From JAKPPT01 sp964630305 (lineage in GTDB: Bacteria > Spirochaetota > Spirochaetia > Treponematales > UBA12059): DNA of 64,000 bases. Position 1 is the stretch's first letter. Every line of letters starts with the position of its first letter. The notes below the pieces were generated by a model. It searched no databases. It was not told the origin of the DNA and saw only the letters and a list, made by a program, of their open reading frames with translations. The stretch lies in assembly GCA_964630305.1 (NCBI GenBank), contig CAZVTR010000005.1, forward strand, positions 1 through 64,000, written 5' to 3'. Of this stretch, positions 17,210 through 26,152 are shown in pieces. Position numbers and translations under genes: made by a program.

Positions 17210-18865
17210 ATGAGTATTCTGACTACAATAGCTACGATGATTGGCTCATTAGGGTTGTTTCTGTATGGAATGTCTGTGCTTTCTGCAGGCATACAAAAAG
17301 CCGCTGGTGACACCTTAAAACGTGCATTGCGCGTTATAACCGATAACCCGGTTAAAGGTGTGCTCACAGGTACATTTATTACGACTATTATTCAATCATC
17401 GTCTGCAACAACAGTAATGGTGGTAACCTTTGTAAATGCAGGCCTTTTGACAGTATATCAAGCTGCGGGAGTTATATTCGGTGCCAATATCGGTACTACC
17501 ATAACAGCATGGATTGTGTCGCTCATAGGATTTAAGTTTAAGATTTCAGCACTTGCTCTGCCCATGATTGGAGCAGGCTTTCTGGCAATGTTGTTTACGA
17601 AAACTAAAAATAGGGCAAGAGATTATGCCGAAGCCGCAATTGGATTTGGCCTTTTATTTTTAGGACTTGAATATCTAACACATGCGCTGCCAAGACCGGA
17701 AGGCAGTGTGCTGTCGTTTTTAGGTACCATATCAAATCATGGCATTATTACAACATTGTTTGCAGTATTTATTGGAATGGTCTTTACAATAATTCTGCAT
17801 TCATCGAGTGCAACTACTGCAATTGTTATTACGCTTGTTGTGCAAAATGTTATTAATTTTGAATTTGCAGCAGGCCTTGTGTTAGGCTGTAACATTGGTA
17901 CTACTATTGATGCTCTATTAGCTTCTATTGGAGCAACGGTAAATGCAAAACGCGCTGCTCTCATTCATACACTCTTTAATGTTTTTGGAACGATAATTGT
18001 TGTATTCATTATAAAACCGTTCATGCAGCTTGTACTTTTAGTTACGGGCGGATCTGCTGTAGCTCAGCAGGTTGCTATGTTCCATACGCTGTTTAACGTA
18101 TTTACAACTTTGCTTATATTGCCGTTTACAAAGCAATTTTGTAATCTTGTTTCCTATCTAATTAAGGATAAAGAAGCACAGCTTAAACCCGCGCACACTG
18201 AACTGACCTATATATCGCTTCCTTTTATGAACAGCCCGGAACTCAACTTAATGCGGGCACAAAAAGAAATTGCAGATATGTCTCAGCTTGCGCTCAATAT
18301 GTTTATCCAGTTCCGTCACTATATTGAAGGAGCAGAAACAGATTTTAATGAGCTAAAGACACAGTTTTCCCGCTTGGAAAACTATGCCGATGAGATGCGG
18401 GAAGAACTTACTCGATTTTTACTGCAGTGTGCTCAGCAGGAATTATCACCCAGCAGCAGCCAAAATATCAGTGTGTTCTTGCGAATGGTTGTAGAACTTG
18501 AGGATATTACCGACGATTGCTATCGCTTGCTCATGCTCGTAGAGAAAGCTCAAAAAAGGGATATGCGTATTGATAAAAATGATTTCAATGCGCTGCTTCC
18601 TTATGTAACACTAGTTAATGAGTTTTTAGTGTTTGTTTCTAACAACATCAATGATCGTATTTCCGAAGAACAATTCAATTTTGCAAATTCATATGAAGAT
18701 AAGATTGATGAGTTCAAATCGGTTCTTAAAAAGGAAACCCGCAAGAAAATTCAGACAGGCGCAGATGTAAAGTACGAACTTTTGATGCTCGATATGATTC
18801 GGCACATTGAAAAAATAGGGGATCACGCTTTTAATGTAGCACAAAATCTGAGAGAGCTGCAATAA
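17210..18865 (+). CDS. Na+/phosphate cotransporter family protein with PhoU-like tail
   Basis: An inner-membrane protein of 551 residues of the NptA/YjbB (Na/Pi cotransporter II) family, expected to take up phosphate with sodium. The inverted duplication is evident: QSSSATT (62-68) with GANIGTT (91-97), and HSSSATT with GCNIGTT about 137 residues later. Eight or so membrane segments occupy residues 1-310. The C-terminal ~220 residues are a charged helical PhoU-like bundle (MRAQKEIADMSQLALNMF) that may sense phosphate or control transport. GAGG precedes the ATG. The 195-base upstream region has a perfect 14-bp AT palindrome (17166-17179). Confidence 0.92.
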   Translation: MSILTTIATMIGSLGLFLYGMSVLSAGIQKAAGDTLKRALRVITDNPVKGVLTGTFITTIIQSSSATTVMVVTFVNAGLLTVYQAAGVIFGANIGTTITAWIVSLIGFKFKISALALPMIGAGFLAMLFTKTKNRARDYAEAAIGFGLLFLGLEYLTHALPRPEGSVLSFLGTISNHGIITTLFAVFIGMVFTIILHSSSATTAIVITLVVQNVINFEFAAGLVLGCNIGTTIDALLASIGATVNAKRAALIHTLFNVFGTIIVVFIIKPFMQLVLLVTGGSAVAQQVAMFHTLFNVFTTLLILPFTKQFCNLVSYLIKDKEAQLKPAHTELTYISLPFMNSPELNLMRAQKEIADMSQLALNMFIQFRHYIEGAETDFNELKTQFSRLENYADEMREELTRFLLQCAQQELSPSSSQNISVFLRMVVELEDITDDCYRLLMLVEKAQKRDMRIDKNDFNALLPYVTLVNEFLVFVSNNINDRISEEQFNFANSYEDKIDEFKSVLKKETRKKIQTGADVKYELLMLDMIRHIEKIGDHAFNVAQNLRELQ

Positions 18866-18967
18866 AGCTTATTGAGCTATATTTTTGCTAGGCGTTTTGT
18901 TTGCACGGGAGCGTCGCAGATGCAGATTAGCAGTTTACTATAGGTAGTGCCAATCTGCTTTATAGCT

Positions 18968-20239
18968 TTAAAAAGGAAGCGTGGGCTGCTCAGGTTCAGG
19001 TGTTCCAACAGATTTTTGCAGTTTTTTCACGATTTGTTCACGGTTATCAAGCAGGGAAGAAACACTGCGGTTGTCGTGGACACTGGAGATAATCTGAGCA
19101 AAGAGACTTGTAATATCAGCTTCGATATACCATGGTTTTTCAAGAAGTTTGCCATGATGAATTGAGTTCGTGCCAATAATTTTATAAAAGTAGCCTTCCT
19201 GATAGGCTTTGTCAAAATCTTCGATTGCGGTAGACGAAAAGAGCGGCAGCGATACTGCACAGATAATTTTTGCAACACCTAGCTCGCGTAAATATTTCAT
19301 TGCCTTAAGAATTGTTCCGCCGGTTCCGAGCATGTCATCGGCCATGAATACAGTTTTCCCCCGAACATCTCCCAGGAGCTTCATTTCAGTTATATTAGAT
19401 TCACTTGCACTTTTCCCAACCCGTGAATAATCACGCTCTTTGTAAAGCAGCGCGAGCGGTTTCTGGAGTGTGCTTGCATAAAACTTATTGCGGTCTACAG
19501 CTCCAGTGTCTGGCGCAACTACGACAATGTCTTCGTGTTTTAAGTCAACGATACTGTTAAGCGTTTCGATTATCTGGAAAGAAGCATGCAGGTTTTCGAG
19601 CCTGAGCTTGTTAAAGCAGTTTTCAATTTCGCGGCTATGAATATCAAGGGTGATGATTCGTGCAACACCAAAGAATTCTACAATTTGTCCAAAACGGGCT
19701 GCGGTAAGACCTTCTCTTCCTTTCTTTTTGTGCTGGCGCGAGTAAGGATATGTTGGAAGCACCAGACTTATTCTTCCTGCACCAGATTGCATAGCTGCAT
19801 CGATTGCAGTAAAAAGGCAAAATATATGATCGTTAATGCTGAGTTTTTGCATGTCCTTTCCGTCATTAAAACGGACAGGCTGATGGTTTTCTATATCTTG
19901 AAAAATATAAATATCTTTGCCGCGGATGGAATCGAGAATTTCTGTTTTAATTTCTCCATTGGCAAAATATGAAAAGCGGGCATGAACTTTTAGGTTAGGA
20001 GCCTTATATTTATGTATATTCTGTGAAACATACAACTGCCTGGCTTCAAGATCATTATGGAGATTGAGCGTTTCAAATGCCTTTTCGCGAGTCATGTTAT
20101 ACCGATCGATGAGCATTTGTACTTTTTTATTAAACCGTTTTCGGTAAATACCATTGAGCCGGTTTAACACAAGATCGGCAAAATGTTCTCCGCCGGGACA
20201 AGCAATAATGCCAAGTGCTGATGGATCTGAGTAATTCAT
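18968..20239 (-). CDS. prs: ribose-phosphate pyrophosphokinase, long form
   Basis: Makes PRPP from ribose 5-phosphate and ATP, feeding PurF and nucleotide salvage. The PRPP-binding loop MADDMLGTGGT and the catalytic strand IITLDIHSREIENCF are intact, and SLVLPTYPYSRQHKKKGREG matches the ATP-contacting PYARQD region. At 423 residues it is about 100 longer than the common 310-320; most of the excess is a helical insertion near residues 30-85 (KKVQMLIDRYNMTREKAFET). A weak AAGG lies 9 bases before the ATG. Confidence 0.92.
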   Translation of the reverse strand: MNYSDPSALGIIACPGGEHFADLVLNRLNGIYRKRFNKKVQMLIDRYNMTREKAFETLNLHNDLEARQLYVSQNIHKYKAPNLKVHARFSYFANGEIKTEILDSIRGKDIYIFQDIENHQPVRFNDGKDMQKLSINDHIFCLFTAIDAAMQSGAGRISLVLPTYPYSRQHKKKGREGLTAARFGQIVEFFGVARIITLDIHSREIENCFNKLRLENLHASFQIIETLNSIVDLKHEDIVVVAPDTGAVDRNKFYASTLQKPLALLYKERDYSRVGKSASESNITEMKLLGDVRGKTVFMADDMLGTGGTILKAMKYLRELGVAKIICAVSLPLFSSTAIEDFDKAYQEGYFYKIIGTNSIHHGKLLEKPWYIEADITSLFAQIISSVHDNRSVSSLLDNREQIVKKLQKSVGTPEPEQPTLPF

Positions 20240-20435
20240 ATAATACCTTATCTGGAAGAAAATATATCAGTATACTAATGGGTAATATAAAACATTTCAA
20301 GGTGGTGCTAATAAGTTTTAAATTATGAAATATCTTAAAATTAGAGCAATAAATATGTATTATAAAGCTCTACAAAGAAATACATGATTCTCTGATGGAA
20401 AAAATAGCTTTTATATATTCAATGTTTTGCAGTTT

Positions 20436-20455
20436 TCATGTATAATTATGCATGA
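20436..20455 (+). promoter_or_regulatory. palindrome overlapping the -10 box of the glycerol-3-phosphate dehydrogenase operon
   Basis: TCATGTATAATTATGCATGA is a 20-base palindrome with a single mismatched pair, and it contains a perfect TATAAT (20441-20446). A repressor bound there would block transcription of the three-gene operon beginning at 20477. Operator role is inferred. Confidence 0.5.
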
Positions 20456-20476
20456 GTATGGAGGATAACATTCCAG

Positions 20477-21904
20477 ATGGAAAAATATGATGTCTGTATT
20501 ATTGGAGCAGGAGTATGCGGGGCAAACATTGCACGAAAACTCTCTGCGTATGAAGTGAGTGTTGCTGTTCTGGAAAAAGAAGCCGATGTATCGTTTGGTG
20601 TTTCCAAGGCAAACTCAGGAATCGTTCATGGAGGCTTTCATCATAACAAAAAATATTTGAAAGCCAGATTGGAAATTCAAGGCGCACTCATGTTTGACAG
20701 GCTCAAACAGGAACTAGATTTCCCGTTTAAGCGCTGCGGTATTGTTGTTGCTGCGATGCACGAAGATGAAATGCGTGCAATAGAACAGCTCTACCTGCAA
20801 GGTATTGAAAATAATGTCATTGGTATTGAGATGTGTTCTAAAGAACGCATACTCGAGCTAGAACCAAAACTCAATCCAGATGTGCTCGGCGGTTTGTGGG
20901 TACCCGGAGGCGGTATTGTCGAACCGTATCGATTTGTATTTTCACTCATTGAGAATGCGCAGAAAAATGGTGTGGTGATAAAAACTAACTATCAGGTAAT
21001 TAAGAGTGAACGCAAAGGTGATGAGTGGATACTGCATTCCCGTGATGGCAGGATGGTTGCTGCAAAGTATGTCGTAAATGCTGCTGGTCTCTATGCAGAT
21101 GAAGTTTCCAGCCTTATGGGTGCTGAACAGTTTTCTATAAAGCCACGAAAAGGTGAGTATTATCTTTTAGATAGATTGGCAAAGTGCCGCCCGACACGAG
21201 TAATATTCCCGGTCCCGACAAGTGTTTCAAAAGGTATGCTGGTTATTCCCACTGTAGAAGGCACGGTACTCATTGGTCCCACTGCTGACAGCGTTGAAGA
21301 CAAACGAGATTTAGGAACCACCCGTGAAAATCTCGAAAAAATATTGAGCTCTGCTAAGCTCATGGTACCTTCAGTATCAGAAGCCGATGTAATTACCAGC
21401 TTTGCAGGACTCCGGCCTGTACATGATGAAGATTTTTATATTGATATCAGCAGCAAGGTTCCGGCTTTTATACAGGTCGCTGGCATTCAATCACCCGGAT
21501 TAACTGCCAGCCCGGCAATTGGAGAATATGTAAAAGAACTCTTAAAAAAAGCAGGGCTTAAACTGGTAGAAAAAGTTGATTTCGATCCCTTTATCGAAAA
21601 AAGGCCTCATGTTAAAGATTTGAGTGTCTTTGAAACCGATGAACTGGTACAAAAAGATGCAGCATACGCAAACATGATCTGCCGGTGCGAAAAAGTCTCA
21701 GAAGCGGAAATTGTAGCTGCAATTCGTGCGGGGCACACAACACTTGATGGCATAAAGTATTTTACCCGTGCACAAATGGGACGCTGTCAGGGCGGTTTTT
21801 GCACCTATAAAATTATTAAAATTATTATGCGTGAAACAGGTATGAGCTGGGATGAAATCACAAAAAATAGTGCAGAGAGTGCAATATTGAGGGATACACT
21901 ATGA
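20477..21904 (+). CDS. glycerol-3-phosphate dehydrogenase-like FAD oxidoreductase with BFD-type [2Fe-2S] domain (GlpA-like)
   Basis: 475 residues. An FAD-binding DAO fold starts at once (YDVCIIGAGVCGANIARKL) with GIVHGGFHHN near the flavin, and the C-terminal ~70 residues form a BFD-like iron-sulphur domain with the four-Cys pattern CRC...CQGGFC. This architecture matches the anaerobic GlpA-like dehydrogenase found with a second flavoprotein and a DUF1667 protein in Thermotoga, clostridia and spirochaetes. GGAGG lies 12 bases upstream, slightly far. Its stop overlaps the next start (ATGA), indicating coupled expression. The substrate is inferred, since L-2-hydroxyglutarate oxidases share the fold. 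Confidence 0.88.
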   Translation: MEKYDVCIIGAGVCGANIARKLSAYEVSVAVLEKEADVSFGVSKANSGIVHGGFHHNKKYLKARLEIQGALMFDRLKQELDFPFKRCGIVVAAMHEDEMRAIEQLYLQGIENNVIGIEMCSKERILELEPKLNPDVLGGLWVPGGGIVEPYRFVFSLIENAQKNGVVIKTNYQVIKSERKGDEWILHSRDGRMVAAKYVVNAAGLYADEVSSLMGAEQFSIKPRKGEYYLLDRLAKCRPTRVIFPVPTSVSKGMLVIPTVEGTVLIGPTADSVEDKRDLGTTRENLEKILSSAKLMVPSVSEADVITSFAGLRPVHDEDFYIDISSKVPAFIQVAGIQSPGLTASPAIGEYVKELLKKAGLKLVEKVDFDPFIEKRPHVKDLSVFETDELVQKDAAYANMICRCEKVSEAEIVAAIRAGHTTLDGIKYFTRAQMGRCQGGFCTYKIIKIIMRETGMSWDEITKNSAESAILRDTL

Positions 21905-23157
21905 AAGAATTACAGTATGAAGGTGTAGTAATAGGCGGCGGTGCCGCTGGAATGGCTGCGGCACTGGAACTCATAAAAAATGGGATATCCTGTGCCATCA
22001 TTGAACGAGAGCCGCATCTTGGCGGAATTTTAACACAATGCATTCACAATGGCTTTGGTCTCATCGAATTCAATGAAGAACTTTCAGGACCGGAATTTGC
22101 AGAAAAATTTGAAGAACAGGTAACAGCGCAAAATATTACCTATTTTCTTTCCACAACGGTAATGGAAATTCAGAATGCTGAGGGAAAGAAAGTGCTGTAC
22201 TGCTATTCCTCGGAGTGGGGAATCCTTAAAATATCCTGTGATGTCCTTATTCTTGCAATGGGATGCCGAGAGCGCAACAGAGGCAATATCAGAATCCCGG
22301 GGGACAGACCAGCTGGAGTCTATACAGCAGGATTAGCACAGCGGCTTGTCAACATAGAAGGCTATATCCCAGGGAAAGACATCGTGATTATTGGCTCAGG
22401 CGATATTGGTCTCATTATGGCCCGGCGTATGAGCTGGGTAGGCTGTAAGGTGCATGCTGTTGTAGAAATCCTTCCCTATCCGTCGGGCATAACGCGCAAT
22501 ATCGTGCAGTGCCTCCATGATTTTAACATCCCGCTGTATCTTTCGCACTTAACAACACGAATTATCGGTAAAGATCGCGTAGAAGCTGTTGAGATAACAC
22601 CGCTCGAAAACGGAGCGCTCATGACTGAAAAGGCGTTTACCATTCCCTGTGATACGGTGCTGCTTTCTGTCGGTTTAGTGCCGGAGAATGAGCTTTCGAA
22701 AATGGCTGGTGTAGAACTCCATCCCATGACCAATGGTCCTGTTGTTAATTCTATGCTCATGACTTCGGTGCCGGGTGTGTTTGCGTGCGGCAATGTACTC
22801 CATGTTCATGACCTTGTGGACTACGTTGTGGAAGAGAGCAGACGCGCAGGCGCAAATGCTGCTCAATGGATTAAAGGAAAAAAGCCAAGCCATGAAGTGA
22901 GAGTAAAGGCTGGCCCAAATATTCGCTATACAGCGCCAATGAAAGTAGATGCCATGGCTAACAATAAATTGTACATGCGGCCGCTCATTGTAAAGAACAG
23001 TGCTGTGCTGGAAGTAAGGGTAAATAACCAGGTAGTGAAAACAGTAAAAAAGAATCATGTTCAGCCTTCTGAAATGATTATGCTGGATTTAACACCAGCA
23101 GACCTCGAAGCAGTGTTGCATGCTCCGGATCCAGTTGTTGAGATTGCTTTGCAGTAA
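21901..23157 (+). CDS. NAD(P)/FAD-dependent oxidoreductase, second subunit of the G3P dehydrogenase set
   Basis: 418 residues of the pyridine-nucleotide disulphide reductase type: FAD motif VVIGGGAAGMAAALELIK at the N-terminus, a second Rossmann motif IVIIGSGDIGLIMARRM around residue 160, and CGNVLHVHDLVDYVVEE near residue 297. It lacks a CxxxxC redox disulphide. It probably passes electrons from the GlpA-like subunit to NAD or another acceptor. Overlap with the upstream gene is 4 bases, and the DUF1667 gene follows after 12. Confidence 0.88.
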   Translation: MKELQYEGVVIGGGAAGMAAALELIKNGISCAIIEREPHLGGILTQCIHNGFGLIEFNEELSGPEFAEKFEEQVTAQNITYFLSTTVMEIQNAEGKKVLYCYSSEWGILKISCDVLILAMGCRERNRGNIRIPGDRPAGVYTAGLAQRLVNIEGYIPGKDIVIIGSGDIGLIMARRMSWVGCKVHAVVEILPYPSGITRNIVQCLHDFNIPLYLSHLTTRIIGKDRVEAVEITPLENGALMTEKAFTIPCDTVLLSVGLVPENELSKMAGVELHPMTNGPVVNSMLMTSVPGVFACGNVLHVHDLVDYVVEESRRAGANAAQWIKGKKPSHEVRVKAGPNIRYTAPMKVDAMANNKLYMRPLIVKNSAVLEVRVNNQVVKTVKKNHVQPSEMIMLDLTPADLEAVLHAPDPVVEIALQ

Positions 23158-23169
23158 GGAGAAAACATT

Positions 23170-23556
23170 ATGGAATTAATTTGCATTACCTGTCCAATTG
23201 GCTGTCATCTTACTGTGGAAAAACTTGCTGATAACAAGTTATCTGTGAGCGGCAATCGGTGCCCGCGCGGTGAAAAATATGCGTATGAAGAGCTTTTAGA
23301 GCCTAAACGAGTTGTTTGTACGACGGTGCGAATCGCAAAAGCCGATGTTGATCCCTCGCTTGCAGGCATTGCGCGGCTTCCTGTCCGCACCGATAAGGCT
23401 TTCCCCAAAGAACGCATTCAGGATTTGCTAAATCAGCTGCATAGCATGGAAGTAAAGCTTCCTGTTAAACGCGGCACAGTTGTTGTGCAGAATGCAATGG
23501 GAACAGGTATCAATGTAATAGCGACGCGCACGATACATAAAAAACAGCAGGCGTAG
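23170..23556 (+). CDS. DUF1667 cysteine-rich protein, third subunit
   Basis: 128 residues with Cys in ICITCPIGCHLTV and NRCPRGEKYAYEE (a CxxC...C...C arrangement) and the family ending NAMGTGINVIATRTI. DUF1667 proteins regularly stand at the end of this three-gene set and probably carry an Fe-S cluster that bridges electron flow; the exact role is not established. AAGGAG precedes the ATG. A strong terminator follows. Confidence 0.9.
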   Translation: MELICITCPIGCHLTVEKLADNKLSVSGNRCPRGEKYAYEELLEPKRVVCTTVRIAKADVDPSLAGIARLPVRTDKAFPKERIQDLLNQLHSMEVKLPVKRGTVVVQNAMGTGINVIATRTIHKKQQA

Positions 23557-23618
23557 AACCTTAAATGGTTTTGTGAGAGAAATCTAAGCTGTTTTGATAG
23601 TATACTAATAGAATAAAT

Positions 23619-23652
23619 AACAAGGGCTGCCGCAATCTGGGCAGCCCTTGTT
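23619..23652. terminator. bidirectional terminator between the G3P dehydrogenase operon and hsp20
   Basis: Perfect 12-bp stem AACAAGGGCTGC/GCAGCCCTTGTT with a 10-base loop, placed between convergent genes ending at 23556 and 23685. The AA/TT ends let it work on both strands. Confidence 0.88.
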
Positions 23653-23684
23653 ATTGGGTTACAAACTATTAACTTTGAGTGTGT

Positions 23685-24218
23685 TTACTGGAATGAAGGA
23701 TTATCGTTGTCTTCCTCGCGGATGATGCAAATCTTAATGCCTTCTTGTTGCTCCGGCTGTTCTTTGGGCGGTACAGTGACGCGGAGTATACCATTTTTAA
23801 ACACAGCTTTTACTGCTTGCTGATCAAACTTGTCAGTAGGGACATAGTATTTTTGTTTTTCGATGTCTTTAAGTTTGAGACGGCGTTTGAAATAGCGGAT
23901 ATCCTGGTTTTCTGCGGCGGTAGGTGCAATTCGTGCAGAAAAATTCATATAGTCGCCAGTAAAACTAAGATCGATATCCTTTTCATCAAAGCCAGCAAGC
24001 GCAAACTCAAAAACCAATTCGCGGTTTGCAGTGAGATATATGTTCATTGGCGGGTATGAATAGCTTGGATACCAATCGATGTTCTCATGGTCTTCATTCC
24101 ATGAGAAAAATGGGTTTCCCTGTCCAAATGTCTGTTGTGCCTGCTCAGAAAAGTTCTTTGCAGCCTCGAAAATTTCGTCCAGCATGGACCCAATGTCAAA
24201 ATACATCCTGTTTTTCAT
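23685..24218 (-). CDS. Hsp20/alpha-crystallin family small heat-shock protein
   Basis: ATP-independent chaperone that holds unfolding proteins. From ATG 24218 (AAGGAGG ideally placed) it has 177 residues; the longer open frame upstream lacks a ribosome site. An N-terminal helical arm (MKNRMYFDIGSMLDEIFEAA) precedes the alpha-crystallin domain (about 75-165) with ELVFEFALAGFDEKDIDL and the conserved FKNGILRVTVP. The C-terminal tail carries IKICI, a plausible variant of the IxI oligomerisation motif. An inverted repeat sits in its upstream region. Confidence 0.93.
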   Translation of the reverse strand: MKNRMYFDIGSMLDEIFEAAKNFSEQAQQTFGQGNPFFSWNEDHENIDWYPSYSYPPMNIYLTANRELVFEFALAGFDEKDIDLSFTGDYMNFSARIAPTAAENQDIRYFKRRLKLKDIEKQKYYVPTDKFDQQAVKAVFKNGILRVTVPPKEQPEQQEGIKICIIREEDNDNPSFQ

Positions 24219-24269
24219 GATGATCCTCCTTATAGGCATCATAAATGTGCCCCCCACTACTGGCAGGGC

Positions 24270-24288
24270 AGTACAGCTTTGCTGTACT
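24270..24288 (-). promoter_or_regulatory. inverted repeat upstream of hsp20
   Basis: AGTACAGC TTT GCTGTACT, a perfect 8-bp inverted repeat, lies 52 bases before the hsp20 start. On the minus strand it falls inside a possible TTGGTA-17-TACTGC promoter. It is not a CIRCE element (TTAGCACTC-N9-GAGTGCTAA). It could be an operator or a hairpin ending the upstream TPR operon. Confidence 0.4.
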
Positions 24289-24300
24289 AGTACCAATATA

Positions 24301-24819
24301 CTATAAATCTATTTGTGTGGCAATTTTTTGCGCAAGATCCTTGAGCCCAAGCGTTTCATAGGTGTCTCGCAAGTTAATGAGCGCATCCTGATATGCAGGA
24401 TTATAGGCTACTGCTTGCTCAAAAAAGTGTCTGGCTTCCTTGTAATTACCTTGAACAAAATTGAGCACCCCAAAATTGTTGAGCGCTTCTGGAAAAGCCG
24501 GGTTTACTAATAACGATTGACTGTAACACTGCTCAGCCTGTTCATAGTTCTGGAGATTGTACCAGGCAAGACCCATATTGTTATAGAGCTCTGCGGTTCG
24601 CTCTCCAAGCGATTCCGCTTTTGTAAAAGCGTTCAGTGCTGCTTCTGGCTTATTTGTTGCAAGGTATTCGATGCCAAGATTGTACCAGAGCACACCAGCT
24701 TCAGGTTCGAGCTTGCAAGCTTCTTTGAGCAGCGTTTCAGCTTTCTCATGGTTACCATGAACGGAAGCCGTTAGTGCTTGCAGTGAATATTCTTCTGCTC
24801 GTTTAGCCCTGGATGACAT
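24301..24819 (-). CDS. TPR repeat protein
   Basis: 172 residues from ATG 24819 (GGGAG upstream), overlapping the end of the preceding membrane-protein gene by 17 bases. About four tetratricopeptide repeats are visible (GVLWYNLGIEYLATNKPEAALNAF, AELYNNMGLAWYNLQNYEQAEQC, PEALNNFGVLNFVQGNYKEAR as consecutive units). No signal peptide, so a cytoplasmic interaction module; partners unknown, perhaps the membrane protein encoded with it. Confidence 0.85.
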   Translation of the reverse strand: MSSRAKRAEEYSLQALTASVHGNHEKAETLLKEACKLEPEAGVLWYNLGIEYLATNKPEAALNAFTKAESLGERTAELYNNMGLAWYNLQNYEQAEQCYSQSLLVNPAFPEALNNFGVLNFVQGNYKEARHFFEQAVAYNPAYQDALINLRDTYETLGLKDLAQKIATQIDL

Positions 24820-25348
24820 TGGGGTTAACTCCCAGTGCAGGCATGAGGAAAATACCTGCAAGGATAATGAGAGCAACCGGCAGCACGATGAGCAGTAATA
24901 AATCTAAAATGAGCTTGCCGCTCTTTATAGTGCTTATGCCATTTCCGAGGAGCACAATGAGCATTGCTGCAGCGCAGTTTACTGGATCAAATGAGAAAAA
25001 ATTCACAGTGTGTGTAAGATTATAGAGCCACTGCATAAATCCTATGGTGGTAAAGCTCATAGAAAACAGCAAAAAGCTCATAATGTAGCTAATGAAAACA
25101 GGGGTCAGCCTGACATCGGAACCAAAGAAAATGCGGAGGAAATGAAGCGCATAGAAGTATACAAGAATCATGGTTGTACTTCCCCATGTTCCGAGTTTTT
25201 CTGTTAAAAAGGTGAGCGGTGCTGTAATCCCGAACATTGAGAGTATGGGTGGTATGAGCAGTAAATAAGCAATGAGGCCAATAATATCAAACAGTTTCAT
25301 GCGCAATGAAGGTTTTGGGTTTTCTTTTTCTTTAGCATTGTCAGCCAT
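24803..25348 (-). CDS. membrane protein of unknown function
   Basis: 181 residues with a hydrophilic Lys/Glu-rich N-terminus (about 1-17) and four or five hydrophobic segments (IIGLIAYLLLIPPILSMF, TTMILVYFYALHFLRIFF, FISYIMSFLLFSMSF, LILDLLLLIVLPVALIIL). I recognise no family. AAGGAG precedes the ATG. It lies between the glycerophosphodiesterase and the TPR gene with 12-base and overlapping junctions, so all are cotranscribed. Confidence 0.8.
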   Translation of the reverse strand: MADNAKEKENPKPSLRMKLFDIIGLIAYLLLIPPILSMFGITAPLTFLTEKLGTWGSTTMILVYFYALHFLRIFFGSDVRLTPVFISYIMSFLLFSMSFTTIGFMQWLYNLTHTVNFFSFDPVNCAAAMLIVLLGNGISTIKSGKLILDLLLLIVLPVALIILAGIFLMPALGVNPNVIQG

Positions 25349-25360
25349 GGGGAACTCCTT

Positions 25361-26143
25361 TTAGTTTTGTGATGCTTTTACGGCTTGCAGTATAACATCG
25401 GGTTTGTTAGTAATAATACCTGTGCAGCCTCGTGCAATCAAGCTCTGTGCTGTTTCAGGATCATCGACGGTCCAGGGAACAACCGGATAACCGCCTAACA
25501 AAGAATCAAGGAAATGAGTTACCGGAGAAACATTGACATGTTCTGGTTTTAGGTAATCACAATGAGCTATGTATCTGCCTGAGCCTGATCGTAAGTACCA
25601 AGGCAGTTCTTTGCTTTTGCAATAAATAACAGCTGTTGCATATTCCGGCGCAAAAGCTTTAAACCGTTTGAGCGCAATTGGATTAAAAGAAGAGACAGCT
25701 GCGTGCTCTGGAGTGATTTTCATATTAGCAAGCAGTTCTGCAAGAGCTTGTTCCGCGCCCTTGTTTTCTGTTGTGCGGGCTTTAATCTCAATATCGTAAT
25801 ACAGAGAAGATCCAAACTCTTCAAAGAGTTCAGCAAGCAGTAGTGGCCGCTCCTGTGAAAATTGACTACCTTTCCATGAGCCAATATCGAGTGTCTTTAG
25901 CACACTCCAGGGAGTATCAATGATAGAGTAGTCAGTGCCGGGACAAAGACGCTTTGTTGTATCATCATGAAATACAACAAGCTCTCCCGATGCGCACCGG
26001 TGAATATCAAGTTCGATACCTGGCGCACCGAGTTCTTGCGCTCGTTTGAACGAAGCCATGGTGTTTTCAGGAGCATACGCAGAGGCGCCGCGGTGCGCGA
26101 ACACTAAAGGACGATCCTGTCCAGGCAGCAAAGGATTTTTCAT
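25361..26143 (-). CDS. glycerophosphodiester phosphodiesterase
   Basis: Hydrolyses glycerophosphodiesters to glycerol 3-phosphate and an alcohol. 260 residues forming a GDPD TIM barrel: the catalytic HRGASAYAPENT (His-Arg and Glu), IELDIHRCASGELVVFHD with metal-binding Glu/Asp and catalytic His, and IEIKA. There is no signal peptide, so it is the cytoplasmic UgpQ type rather than the exported GlpQ type. Its product is the substrate of the dehydrogenase operon at 20477, which gives a plausible link. Confidence 0.93.
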   Translation of the reverse strand: MKNPLLPGQDRPLVFAHRGASAYAPENTMASFKRAQELGAPGIELDIHRCASGELVVFHDDTTKRLCPGTDYSIIDTPWSVLKTLDIGSWKGSQFSQERPLLLAELFEEFGSSLYYDIEIKARTTENKGAEQALAELLANMKITPEHAAVSSFNPIALKRFKAFAPEYATAVIYCKSKELPWYLRSGSGRYIAHCDYLKPEHVNVSPVTHFLDSLLGGYPVVPWTVDDPETAQSLIARGCTGIITNKPDVILQAVKASQN

Positions 26144-26152
26144 GAGAGCCTC

